Of a stretch of DNA of 64,000 bases, positions 54,166 to 64,000 are shown piece after piece (the stretch's first letter is position 1; every line of letters starts with the position of its first letter). The notes under the pieces were generated by a model. It was not told the DNA's origin and did no database searches. It worked only from the letters and a program-made list of their open reading frames with translations. Source of the DNA: Spirodela intermedia (taxonomy: Eukaryota > Streptophyta > Magnoliopsida > Alismatales > Araceae); the NCBI GenBank assembly GCA_902729315.2, contig LR746278.1, forward strand, positions 2,489,501-2,553,500, written 5' to 3'. Both the position numbers and the translations under genes were made by a program.

Positions 54166-56321
54166 TCACTCGCTCCTGGAGTCGTCATCCGAATCTGCAT
54201 TACCGGCACCACCGGATTTATAACCGGCCAGTGCGGCCTTGTACCGTTTCTGATCCGCCCGAGACATCGACTCGTACGGCTCCTTCTCCTCCGCTGTCAA
54301 TGCCACGTGTCAGAGACCTTTTAAACTACCAACTGACAGCCCCTGCGAAAGTGAATGACGGCTCTCATCGAATATCAACTACCGTACCTGTCATCTTCTT
54401 CCACCTCTCGCCCAGAGCTCTTCCGACATCCGTGAAAGACAAGGCCGGGTTCCCCTTCTTTATGTTCTGACGAGGAAATAGCGTTGGTCAACGCCAAGAT
54501 CCAAAATTATGACGAGATCTTACGAAGAATCCGACATGATCAGATTTTTGTGAAGAATTAAGAACGGCAATTGCAGAGAAGAAAAAGCGGAGTAATGCTC
54601 GAAAGGCTGAAAGCTTACGTCTCTCTCGGAGTTGGAGAAGAACATGAAACCAGACATGGCCCTTTTTGGCGCGTTGGGATCCTTCTTCTTCTTCTTCTTC
54701 TTCTTCTGCTGCTGCTGCTGCTGCTGTCGTTTCTTCTTCTTTCCTTCTGCATCCCCGTCCTTGCCTCTCTTCTTGGAAGAGGACGGCGCCTTGGGAAGAG
54801 CGGAGGTTTCCTTGCTTAGATCTCTCTGCACAGGCTTCCGTCGAGAAGATCACCATCGCATCAGAGGGGGGGAGATGATCAAGAAGAATCCGAAACCCTC
54901 ACCTCCTTTCCTTCTCCGCTGGCGCTGGCATCGGACTCCTCCCCTCCCGAATCGTCCGTCGGAGATCCTTCATCGTCCTTCTCGGCGACGAAATCCTCGT
55001 CCTGCCACCATTAGGGCAACTCCGGTGAGCACCAGTTTTCCAAGAAACAAGATGACATCAAGGATCTCTTCTACCTCTTCATCGCTCTCCTCTACGCCCG
55101 CCGCGCTTTTGATTCTCGCCAGATGCGGATCGACGGCGTCGTCGTCCTCGTCGTCCTCGTCGATTCCATGCGACTCGCCGTTCGCGTTCTTCCCATCTCC
55201 GAGGTTTATGATTTTCATACCCTTCCCGCTGAAAATCATCAGAGACTCGAACTCAATGCAGGCGGGACCATAATCGAATTATATGCTTCCGAACAGGTGA
55301 CGAGAATCGACCTGATGAAGTTGAAAAGGTTGCTATACTCGCTCTTCTGGATGTTTCTGAACAGGAGCTCCTGCTCGCTCTTCAGCTTCACGAAAAGATC
55401 GAAGTAGTGGGCGCTGGTCGATCCCGCTCCGTGCCTCTCAAACTCGACATAATCGATCTGAAACACAGCGGCTGCAGAATCATACGAAGAACAAGAAGAA
55501 GAAGAAGAAGACGAAGAAGAATGAGATCTCATCTCGTAAATACATACCTCGTCGTGGAGGATGAGCGTCGGAGGCTTCGGGAGGAAGAAGAACCCCTTCT
55601 CCAGAGGGTACAGCAGGCCGTCCTCAGCCTTCAGCGACGACTTCACGGCGAACCCATCTTGGCAGCTGCGAAATTTCCCAGGCTTGGTGACCTTCGCACC
55701 AGATAATCCCCGCAGGACCAAGGTGAAGACCTCGTGGATCAGGCCCTGCATGCCCCAACGTACATCTTATTCACATATTCCTCCCTCCCACATATAAGGT
55801 CTAATGATTTTCATGCATACCTTATACGATGCTTCCAGTTTGTCCTTGTACTTGGTGGCCAACAGTTCTTCGCTCAGAGCCAGGTTGTTTTCGATCACAT
55901 AATCCGTCTCAAACTTTATGGAATTAATAGGGGAGGGGGTTAGGGGTGGGTTCAATAATGGGTAGCATAAAAAACTCATCTTGATATCTCTATGGAATAA
56001 ATGAACGTACCTGTATCACGATATGGGGATACATCGTCTGCCCTTTACGGATGGGAGGGTCGAGGGTGGCGACGACCAGAGTGTGAGGCTGATTCGACTG
56101 AGAAAATCACGAGTTTATTGAGAGATAATGCGGAGAAAATAGAGATAGTTCTCCTGGTGAATCATATGTACCTACCTTGGGGAGGAGAAAGATGCGGACG
56201 ATGCTGCTGTACTGTATCTTGAAGTCGTTGGCCTGCCCTTGGAGCCGCAAGAACGAAAGGTGAAGATCGATGCTGTAGCGCCCTCTGAAGAAACAAGCCG
56301 TACGTCACCCCTTGACCAAGC

Positions 56322-56354
<33 letters not shown>

Positions 56355-59300
56355 GGTTGAGAGAAGGTCTCGGTGCCTTGGGGTGAGGATGGCGATCCCC
56401 TCAAAAGTAGTGACGGCTTCTTCACTGGAGGAGGCGACGTCAGTCATGGAGGAGATTTTCTCCAGGAAAACCTGTTTATAAAAATAAATAAATAAAATCA
56501 GTCGGGAATTCATTAATAATTGGTTCATGCTGTGGAAAATAGGGTGAAGAAAGTGGCTTCACCTGAGCCGGAGGGCGGGTTTCGTCCCCGACGAACTGGG
56601 TGTTCGAATTCGGTATGTAGAAGCTCAAGTCCATCAGTGAATCTTTCTAGAAGAAGCACCATGGATATGTTAGAAATATAAACAGCTTCCAGGGTGGCGT
56701 ATCATGCATATCAGCAAAATATTAGCAGTTAATGCTGATAAAAGAGAAGGCATCCGATCCATAAAAGAACGTAAGTCTATTCATCAAATTAATACATTTT
56801 TAATATATATATATATATATATATACTATATAAATCTCACACTGCAACAAAAAAAAAAAAACTGCACTTCTTCTCAGATTTCCTGTAAACATATGATTAC
56901 AAGCATATAAATCTTGTCTTCCCCTCTGATTTATGGAAATATATATATATATATACAAGAAACCTCACACTGGAAAAAAATAATTTCCTTTTTTCTCAAA
57001 TACATTGAGAACAAATGAAAAGGTATAAATGGCCTAGAAACCTCACACTGCAAAGAAAAAGACATTTTATTTTCCAATATCTTGTAGGCCAATGATAATC
57101 TATAATTAAAACAAGTTCTTCCCATAAACAAGTTTACATACCATACACATGAAAAGTGTCTGCCCAGAAACAAGCGACAAGAGAAGTAGAGGAAAAGAGG
57201 AAATAAATGGCCCTCGCATGTTGAGAAAATCCAACCTCATTACCCCCAGTGGTGTCGTCCACATGAAACTCCAGGTATACATCGGTCTTCCCTTGGAGCT
57301 GAGTTTGAGCAACATCTGCCAAGGATACCTCAAATGCTTGCTTTGAGCCAACCATAAAAGTTAGCATATTCCCTGGACAAATGCAACAAAAAATGTTATA
57401 ATTTCCTACATTTAAAATCATTATTTATTTTCCATTTGTGAAATATATTCGGAATTTCTTTCCATTGAGGGAGGCAATGAATATTTTTGGAGACCAATGG
57501 AAGAAATGTAAGAAGTGAGCAAAGGTGAGATGAACTGCCTTCTCCAGAACCCTGTGGAGTTCTTCGTGATCAAAATGAAATAAAATAATAATTATTATTA
57601 TTATTATAATAAGCCCCATCCCCAGCCACATTAATCCATAACCCTTGGGAATAGAATTGGTCTTGCCTCATATATGACTCCAAATAAGATTATTCACTCC
57701 AGATAGATACCCCAAGGAAGAAATTGTTGAGACACCAACCAATCTTCTTCGCTTTCAAGAATTTTCCCATGAAAGGAATGGAAGAAACTATGGCATTTCA
57801 CTGACTAGCAGCGTTGATATTGCAGTTTGTTCATTTTCGAACAAAAAAGCTTGAAACTCCGCAGGGATAGAATTGAACACTCAATGCTTAATACTGTAAA
57901 ATTAGGCCAGTTTTTAAAGCTCGTTAATTCTTTAAATTTTCCTCGTGAATATGCCATAAAAATCATTTATTTCGTCCTTATCCACAAATATGATGCAACT
58001 GGGAGGCCGATCAGGATGCTGAAAAATGGGAAGAAATGAAGTTTGTTCACGGCAAAACACTAGTGCCGCATTGTAAGGAAGAACACAGATGATTCACAGG
58101 AAGTTGTGTGAGGCTAAGAAGAACAACAAATGAAAAAATAAAAGCAGGGAATCAGAGAATCTGCATGAGACTTCAAATGTACTCACCATTTATATCAACT
58201 TCGCCCCAGTTGTGGCCACTCACAGAAAGCTGCTTCTCTTCTAGTGTTATCCCGATGGTTTTTTGAATGAAACTTGTCAAATTACCAACATCCTTTGATG
58301 CCCAAGAAAAAAAAAAGAGTTAAGGAGAGAGTAGATTCCCTAAAAATGAGAATAAGATTGGCGGAGCGTTCCAAACCACTAGCTTAACTACTCGGTGTAC
58401 CACACTGGCATGAAGTAACTAGCATAGTTATCTGTGGCTAAATTATTTCAAAATCCAAAATCCTCAACTGACGTTCAGTGATTCAGGGGAATAAATGAAT
58501 CTGTTATTTTTTTGTTTTTTACTAATACATATAAGAGCAATGCAGAACAAAGTTCTTTTTCCATCATGTAGCTTCCATTCTTAGGTTGGTTTCTTTTGTT
58601 TGGACATTTTAAAAGGTAATTCATCGGATCCAATTAACTTATAATTTTGATCAGTTTGATGGATATTATCAGTGATTTTTTTTTCTGAGAAGAAACACAC
58701 CAGACTAGTCTCGGTAGTGTGTTGCATCATAATTCACTTAGAAAAAAATAGGGTTTTAACATTCCTAGAGCGAAAAACAGGATGGAACAGAAAAACTTGT
58801 TGAGGTATTTTCTCAGTGAAACAATCAGTTTATCCCGAAACCTTGGATATAATTTGAAGCGAAAGAAGTAGATATCATTCATTTTCCCGAGATTAAACTA
58901 ATTGATGCACAAATAGACTAGTTATTTACCTCTCGCGAAGAAAGTTCTGTCTAAGAATTTATAGGAGAAAAGATATAAGAACTGACTTAGACTACAGTAT
59001 AGACCGAGCTCCTGCTCTTTCTTTCTCTCTGATTACTCATTCGAATTATCACAGTGCCACAAAGAAAGGATGCTTCTCTGCATCTTTCATGGAAATAAAT
59101 CAAATATGTGACCACAAATAGGAACAGACAATGTACTGAAGAACAAATGGATGAGATATTAGATTGAAGGAAAGAGAGAAAAACCTGCTCGCGGAATCCA
59201 GTGAACTTGTAAGAGAGGCCATCCTTTATTCGGACACCGAGCTGGTATCCCCTTGAGACCTTCATCCAGGTCACCCCAGCGATGTCACCCTTGCCGAGGT

Positions 59301-60011
59301 CAACCACCTTCCCCCCTCCCTGCTTCTTCCATGCAATCCCTCCTGAATGCACCCTGAGCTGGCCCGGGTTCTGGGAAGAAAAAACCAGAAGCGAACACAG
59401 ATCTAAGATTCCCGTCCCCTACAGATTTCGAAATCTTCAGAACAGAGGATCGATCGAGACGGAATTTCCTATTTTAGTTTATCACCTGGCTGCTTAAAAC
59501 AATGTGAGGGCCTGAATAATCTATTCATCACGAATCAAAGGTAGCTCGGGATCCGCGTCATGGAGCAGAAACCAGAAAGACGGAAAACATTGGGGATCGA
59601 TCTCACAGACGAGGCAATCCCAATCGTCATGGAATCCGCGGGTAAGGAACGCCAAGTCTCCCACGGATTCTCCACGCGGCAAAAACCAGAAGCGTATCCG
59701 GCACTCGGAAATCTAGAATCAAGGCGACCGATTTATGACTATTGGAAAGCAACAAAAACCAGAAAAAGAAGAGAGCGCAACGCTAGAAGACGAAAGGAAG
59801 AGATTTCAGCATGGTGATTTTTACATCCTGCAACCAGGAGCACAAACTAGAAGAATCGGAGGTGTGAACTCTACAACAATTCGTAAAGGGAGCACCAGAA
59901 TCAGTGTCGAGATGGATAGAGCGAGAGACAGAGACAGAGAGAAGATGCGACAGTCACCGTTCCACCGCGTCCTCCGAGGAGGATATTATTGAAGAGATGT
60001 CCATCCGACAT
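54166..60011 (-). CDS. SSRP1: SSRP1, FACT histone chaperone subunit with HMG box
   Basis: Exons: 60011-59958, 59370-59185, 58292-58187, 57372-57236, 56646-56563, 56471-56377, 56284-56176, 56097-56011, 55913-55821, 55745-55548, 55457-55312, 55228-55075, 55001-54903, 54825-54619, 54466-54388 and 54293-54166. They total 1962 nt, giving 653 aa and a stop (Arabidopsis SSRP1 is 646). SSRP1 pairs with SPT16 in FACT, which loosens and rebuilds nucleosomes during transcription and replication. Order: N-terminal domain ([50 protein letters not shown]), the middle PH-like domains ([60 protein letters not shown]), an acidic stretch (DEDDEDDD, then [12 protein letters not shown]), a basic stretch with Gln7-Lys8 (550-564), then the HMG box ([16 protein letters not shown] to [11 protein letters not shown]). 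The intron after TPR/GRY uses a GC donor. Confidence 0.97.
54682..54726 (-). repeat. Coding trinucleotide repeat, (CAG)7(AAG)8, in SSRP1
   Basis: Seven CAG codons followed by eight AAG codons give Gln7-Lys8 just before the HMG box. The usual family sequence here is a shorter Lys-rich stretch. The run is pure at the codon level and so is likely length-variable. Confidence 0.9.
56322..56351. repeat. GA microsatellite inside SSRP1 intron 6
   Basis: A (GA)n run of about 30 bp that makes up a third of the very short GC-AG intron. On the transcribed strand it is a CT tract upstream of the acceptor and may act as its polypyrimidine tract. Confidence 0.88.
56371..56376 (-). other. GC donor splice site of SSRP1 intron 6 (GC-AG intron)
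   Basis: The exon encoding FEGIAILTP ends CCAAG and is followed by GCACCG; the next exon begins after TTCTTCAG with AGGGCGCTAC. Joining AG with A rebuilds Arg in ILTPRGRY, which is invariant in plant SSRP1. No GT occurs at or near the joint. The 92-nt intron includes a GA/CT microsatellite (56322-56351). Confidence 0.75.
56803..56956. repeat. Paired AT microsatellites in SSRP1 intron 4
   Basis: (AT)n runs at about 56803-56824 and 56939-56956, with two flanking TCACACTG segments repeated nearby (about 56837 and 56967, again near 57044). AT-rich intron sequence with no coding signal. Confidence 0.8.
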
Positions 60012-62707
60012 CTTCCCACAGCTGATTGCTCTGGAAAAGGCCCGGGGATTTCTCTCCCAGGATCTCCGCCTGCACCAGCTTCGAGGTTTTACTGTCTCAG
60101 TGTATACACCCCGCGGGATCCCCTGTCCGGAGAACTCCAATCACATTCACTGGGTACTTCCTAAATTTCAGGGCTCTGCCCACCAGTTCAGCTGCAGATA
60201 GCAGTCAACTCTCTCTCTCTCTCTCTAGGTCGGGAGCTGAGTATTTGATAATTGTAGAAATAAAAATTAGTACGTATTTAAATAATTTTAATTTACCCAT
60301 TTCACTATTTTCAATAAAATGACTACCATTTTATTATTTTTACATACCTCTTTATATCACTCCTATTTTACTTGAAATGTTATTTTTTAATAATAATAAT
60401 AATTTAAATTTATTTGGAAATAAAACTAGGCTGTTTTAGTCATTTCATAGTTATGGATATATCCAATTTTTTAAAAAAAGAGAGTGATTTTTTTTGCAAG
60501 TTTATTAGCCCCAGTCTATTTTTTCTTCTCTACATTTTTTTAATGATTTATTAAAACCGCTGGCTCGGATTCGTTCCGATCCGGGCCGAAAGTCCGCGAC
60601 CATAGGATTCCCGATGCCAACATTTATCTCAATAACTGATCCTGGCCGTCCATCAGATGCTTACGATCATCCACCATCAGAGAGAGGTCCACAGAAAAGG
60701 AATAAGAGCTGCCTCTGGGGCCCACTTTTTTTCTCTCGCGTTTTCCCCACCCGACCTTCTTTGTTGGTGAGGAGCGCGATCGGGGAGGCGGACGCATCGG
60801 AAGAGCACCGGCTTGGAAGGGAGATCGGAAGGTGAATGAGGCTCTCTTCCTCTGCCCTCTAGATTTTCCCCTCTTGCTTCTCGTGTTCTTCCTCGTGTTT
60901 GAGTTTTTCTTTCTCTGAGATCTCTGCATTTTTTTCCATTCCACCGAATGTTTCGAATTCGTTCGAACTCCAGGTTTTTCCTTTGTTCCGTTTTTTTTCA
61001 TATCTTCCGTCCTTGGGAACTGCTATCTTTCGCTAATTTCCCTTGTTCGTACAATTGCTTCTTTTGTTCGCGCCTTCTTTCATATTGTCGTTCTTATGCG
61101 AGGAAACGCACTTCATGATATTTATGCGGTTATTACTATTGTATATTCGTTGTTTTAAATTCTCAAGTAAATCCTCACTCCTTCCGCTAGATTGGTTCTC
61201 GGTGCGTAGATGGTTGCTGGTTTTGATGGTTTCTTTTCCCTCATCTTCTTTTCTATGTTCCACTGCGTTTTTGCTCGAGGGGTAGGAAGCTCTTGCTTTT
61301 ATTTACTGCCAAGATTTATTTTTTGACTTTTTTTTTCGACTCCTGGTCTGTTGCATGAAATTAATATGGGGATCGTGGTTGTTACTTTTCTAGTTCAGAA
61401 CATTCATGCGTAATTCAAGGGTTACTTTTTTGGTGGGGATTTAGGCCTGTATTTTTTTCGAACCAAAAGTTTTGATCCTTACAAACCTACAATGAAAACG
61501 GTTTTGCGGGTTGCAAATAATTATATTTGTATATCCATAGGTCTGAAAACTCCTTTGATTTTTTAGTCCTCCACTTTTGTATTTTCCCGATGTCTGGGCT
61601 GTTCCTTGGAGCCCACGATTCCAGTGACTTTATGTGCTAAGCGGCCAGTCGCTTTCTGTCCAACCCTATATGAAAGCGTGAAATATCGAATGGGTATTTA
61701 ATGCTTTTGATTTTAATGGATTCGCTCAATTGTGGCCGTTGACTTTTATATTTATGATTGCCTCCACTATAGGATATTTTTGCCACCAGCTTCTCGCAAA
61801 CAGGGCTTGCCCTGACCAGTATGAACTGTCGTAAAAAAACCACATCTTCAACTGTTTCCTTGCCTCCAAGATCTATTTTCCATTTCCAAAATCTTCTTTG
61901 TCCTATTGGAAACCGGATACGTAAATTTGTATTACGATTTGGAATATCTAATAATGATTTATTGTGGTAAAACATCTCAAATCACGAATATACTCAACTA
62001 TAGCAGAGAATTTTTATTTCCATGTCAAATTAAGTTTCTTTTCGATTCCTGATGTTGGCTTTTGGGTGCCTGATACATATTAATTTTTGTAACTTATAAG
62101 GCATGAACTGTGCCTGTTTCAGTATATTATTGGTTTTGTCTACCATACGGAAGGCACGGGTAAAAATAACATGCCATTGTTTTAGATCGTTATTTAAGGA
62201 GATTGTAGTACCATGAAGCATTGGCTGCATAAACATTTGAACGGAACCCTCAGGTTTTTTTCTGGTAAGATCTTCTGCTCCGAGTGCATGTCTTCATGTG
62301 TTATGCATAGTTTCCTGGTGCATTAGTTATTTTAATTTCATCTATAGTTTCTGAAATATGCGTCTGAAGTTTGGCAAGGCGAATGGTTCTTTTACAGGGT
62401 TTATATAAGTATTTTCTACAAGTATTTTTTGAATAATTTATTTTAATTTAATTTTGAAAATTTCTTTCGCAGTTAATGTTTTCTTTCTGGGCATCATTTC
62501 AATTATATTTGCTAATCAGAAATTTAAATTTTTATTTTTATGATGGACGACAGCAGGCAAACTAGGGCTTGAGTCTGAATAAAAATTTTATCAGAAAATT
62601 TTATTCGTTTTTTTTTTTTTCGATCAAGCTTCCTCTTTCTCTTAGTGCTATTTTTTTAACGTCCGAAATCACTTATTTTAAACTCTTTTGGTGTCATAAA
62701 GAAGACG
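60012..62707. promoter_or_regulatory. Divergent promoter region SSRP1 (-) / HIR (+), with probable HIR 5' UTR intron
   Basis: 2.7 kb between divergent start codons. The SSRP1 leader holds a short CT repeat (60209-60227). An AT-rich gap (about 60240-60560) separates it from a GC-richer block at 60560-60835 that looks like the HIR leader, ending GGAAG|GTGAAT at 60831/60832. The following 1.87 kb is T-rich, intron-like sequence up to an AG just before the ATG at 62708. I therefore read it as a 5' UTR intron. No other gene is seen. Confidence 0.5.
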
Positions 62708-64000
62708 ATGGGCAATTTGCTTTGCTGCGTTCAAGTTGATCAATCTACTGTAGCTATCAAGGAAACTTTTGGGAAGTTTGATGAAATACTTGAGCCAGGA
62801 TGTCACTGCCTTCCTTGGTTCCTTGGTAGTCAAGTGGCTGGACACCTCTCACTCAGGGTGCAGCAGCTGGATGTGCGATGTGAAACAAAAACCAAGGTTT
62901 GTTGCTTCTTGCTTTGCTTGGTAGATCGAGAAGCTTTGTGCCTTATTATTGACAGTAAATTTTATTTTGTTGTTCCCACTTTCAAGTAACTTATGAGATT
63001 CTTCTTATAGGGTTGTCTCAAGAAGTTGAATACCAGTTGAGAAATCTTGTATACCTGTTCTTTATATTCTAATGAATTCTTTTACTATTACATTAAAGCC
63101 TACATATTTGTTTATTGGAGATGTTGCCCTCGTTCGAAGTAAGAAATGAGCTTCGTCAATCATCAGACGAAGGGAAAAGGCTCTTAGGCCCCTGCCAAAA
63201 GCTGACTGAACTATGCACACCAGTTGGGTGCATCTAGGAATCGATGGTGTGACATAAACTGCTCCACTTGAGCCTTTAAAATGAATTTTTCACTGGATGG
63301 CGCATTTTTCTAGTCTTGTTTTTCTCCATAAACCTTGTCCATGGTAAGATTGTCAAATAGATCCTGCTTTTCCAGTGGTATGGAGTAAATTTAACCTACT
63401 TCACTTTGGGATACTTCTCCTCGATAGCTCTCCGTTTTCTCGAACGGTGGGATGACTCCAATCTAGTTACCGTGTTGTGTGCATCTTTCAGGACGATGTA
63501 TTTGTCAATGTTGTTGCGTCTGTTCAGTATCGTGCTCTGGCCAACCAGGCAGGTGATGCATTCTATAAACTGAGCAATACCAGAGGCCAAATCCAAGCTT
63601 ACGTGTTTGATGGTATCATCTGCAAACTCTAATTCTTCACTTTGCACCTCTGTTAAGTCATCGGTCTTTCCTTTTTCGCTGTTTTATTATCATGCACAAT
63701 ATTATTATTTTCCGGAGCATTCCCAGTAAAGCTGCATATTAAGCCCAACAAGTGATTTCTAGTGGATACAAATTGGGAATTTTTGGTTTATTTGTTTATT
63801 TATCTTTCTAGTAATCAGAGCAAGCGTTCCGAAACTCAAACTGGACGATGCATTTGAGCAAAAGAACGATATAGCAAAGGCAGTAGAAGAGGAACTCGAG
63901 AAGGCCATGTCTAACTACGGGTACGAGATTGTCCAGACACTCATCGTTGACATAGAGCCAGATGAGCACGTAAAGCGAGCCATGAATGAGATAAATGCAG
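62708..64000 (+). CDS. HIR: Hypersensitive-induced reaction (HIR) protein, SPFH/prohibitin family, 3' truncated
   Basis: Visible exons: 62708-62896, 63492-63612 and 63812-64000; the last one reaches the window edge and may end there (AATGCAG). They encode about 165 of the usual 285 or so residues. The start [20 protein letters not shown] is typical: Gly2 is a myristoylation site and Cys6/Cys7 are likely palmitoylated, anchoring the protein to plasma-membrane microdomains. Then come [88 protein letters not shown] and [23 protein letters not shown] proteins oligomerise, associate with NB-LRR receptors and promote hypersensitive cell death. The sequence fits the HIR1/2/4 group; the exact paralogue cannot be told. 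SSRP1 is divergent upstream. Confidence 0.94.

Noticed and set aside
54632-55273. Plus-strand ORF of 213 codons, rich in Ser, Phe and Cys
   Set aside because: It is the antisense shadow of SSRP1 exons 12-14; its low-complexity stretch is the complement of the Gln/Lys repeat and acidic codons.
63396-63647. Minus-strand ORF opposite HIR exon 2
   Set aside because: Antisense shadow of a conserved coding exon.

Overview
This is a nuclear window from a flowering plant. All the real genes are split by AT-rich GT-AG introns, many of them 1-4 kb long, and the first exons and 5' leaders are often GC-rich. The proteins are plant-specific: WHIRLY, a CBM45 alpha-amylase, plastid isochorismate synthase and a HIR protein. 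Nothing bacterial is present (no operons, Shine-Dalgarno sites or CRISPR). I cannot place the species; a non-grass angiosperm fits best. I rebuilt the exons by hand from splice sites, frame continuity and remembered family sequences. For every complete gene the exon lengths sum to an uninterrupted reading frame.

Layout: (1) 1-4516 (+), 3' part of an LRR receptor kinase of subfamily II, cut by the left edge. (2) 5039-10683 (-), WHIRLY1, 7 exons, 254 aa, convergent with gene 1. (3) 11306-29124 (-), a kinesin-light-chain-like TPR protein, 18 exons including a 12-nt microexon, 560 aa. (4) 30489-31917 (+), short-form tRNase Z, 8 exons, 276 aa, divergent from gene 3. (5) 33290-47220 (+), plastid alpha-amylase AMY3, 13 exons, 927 aa. 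(6) 47617-53546 (-), isochorismate synthase, 15 exons, 584 aa, convergent with AMY3. (7) 54166-60011 (-), FACT subunit SSRP1, 16 exons, 653 aa. (8) 62708-64000 (+), hypersensitive-induced-reaction (HIR) protein, cut by the right edge and divergent from SSRP1.

Functional themes: several products are plastid proteins (WHIRLY1, AMY3, ICS and probably the TPR protein). Four bear on defence or salicylic acid: the LRR kinase (loosely), WHIRLY1, ICS and HIR. These are independent transcription units, not an operon-like system, and I see no sign of an undescribed gene system. The noteworthy signals are gene-structure oddities (a 12-nt microexon and two GC-AG introns), a Leu at a position where Arabidopsis AMY3 has a regulatory Cys, and several structured repeats: a roughly 480-bp inverted repeat, tandem duplications inside introns, and an ACGT-rich repeat block upstream of AMY3.
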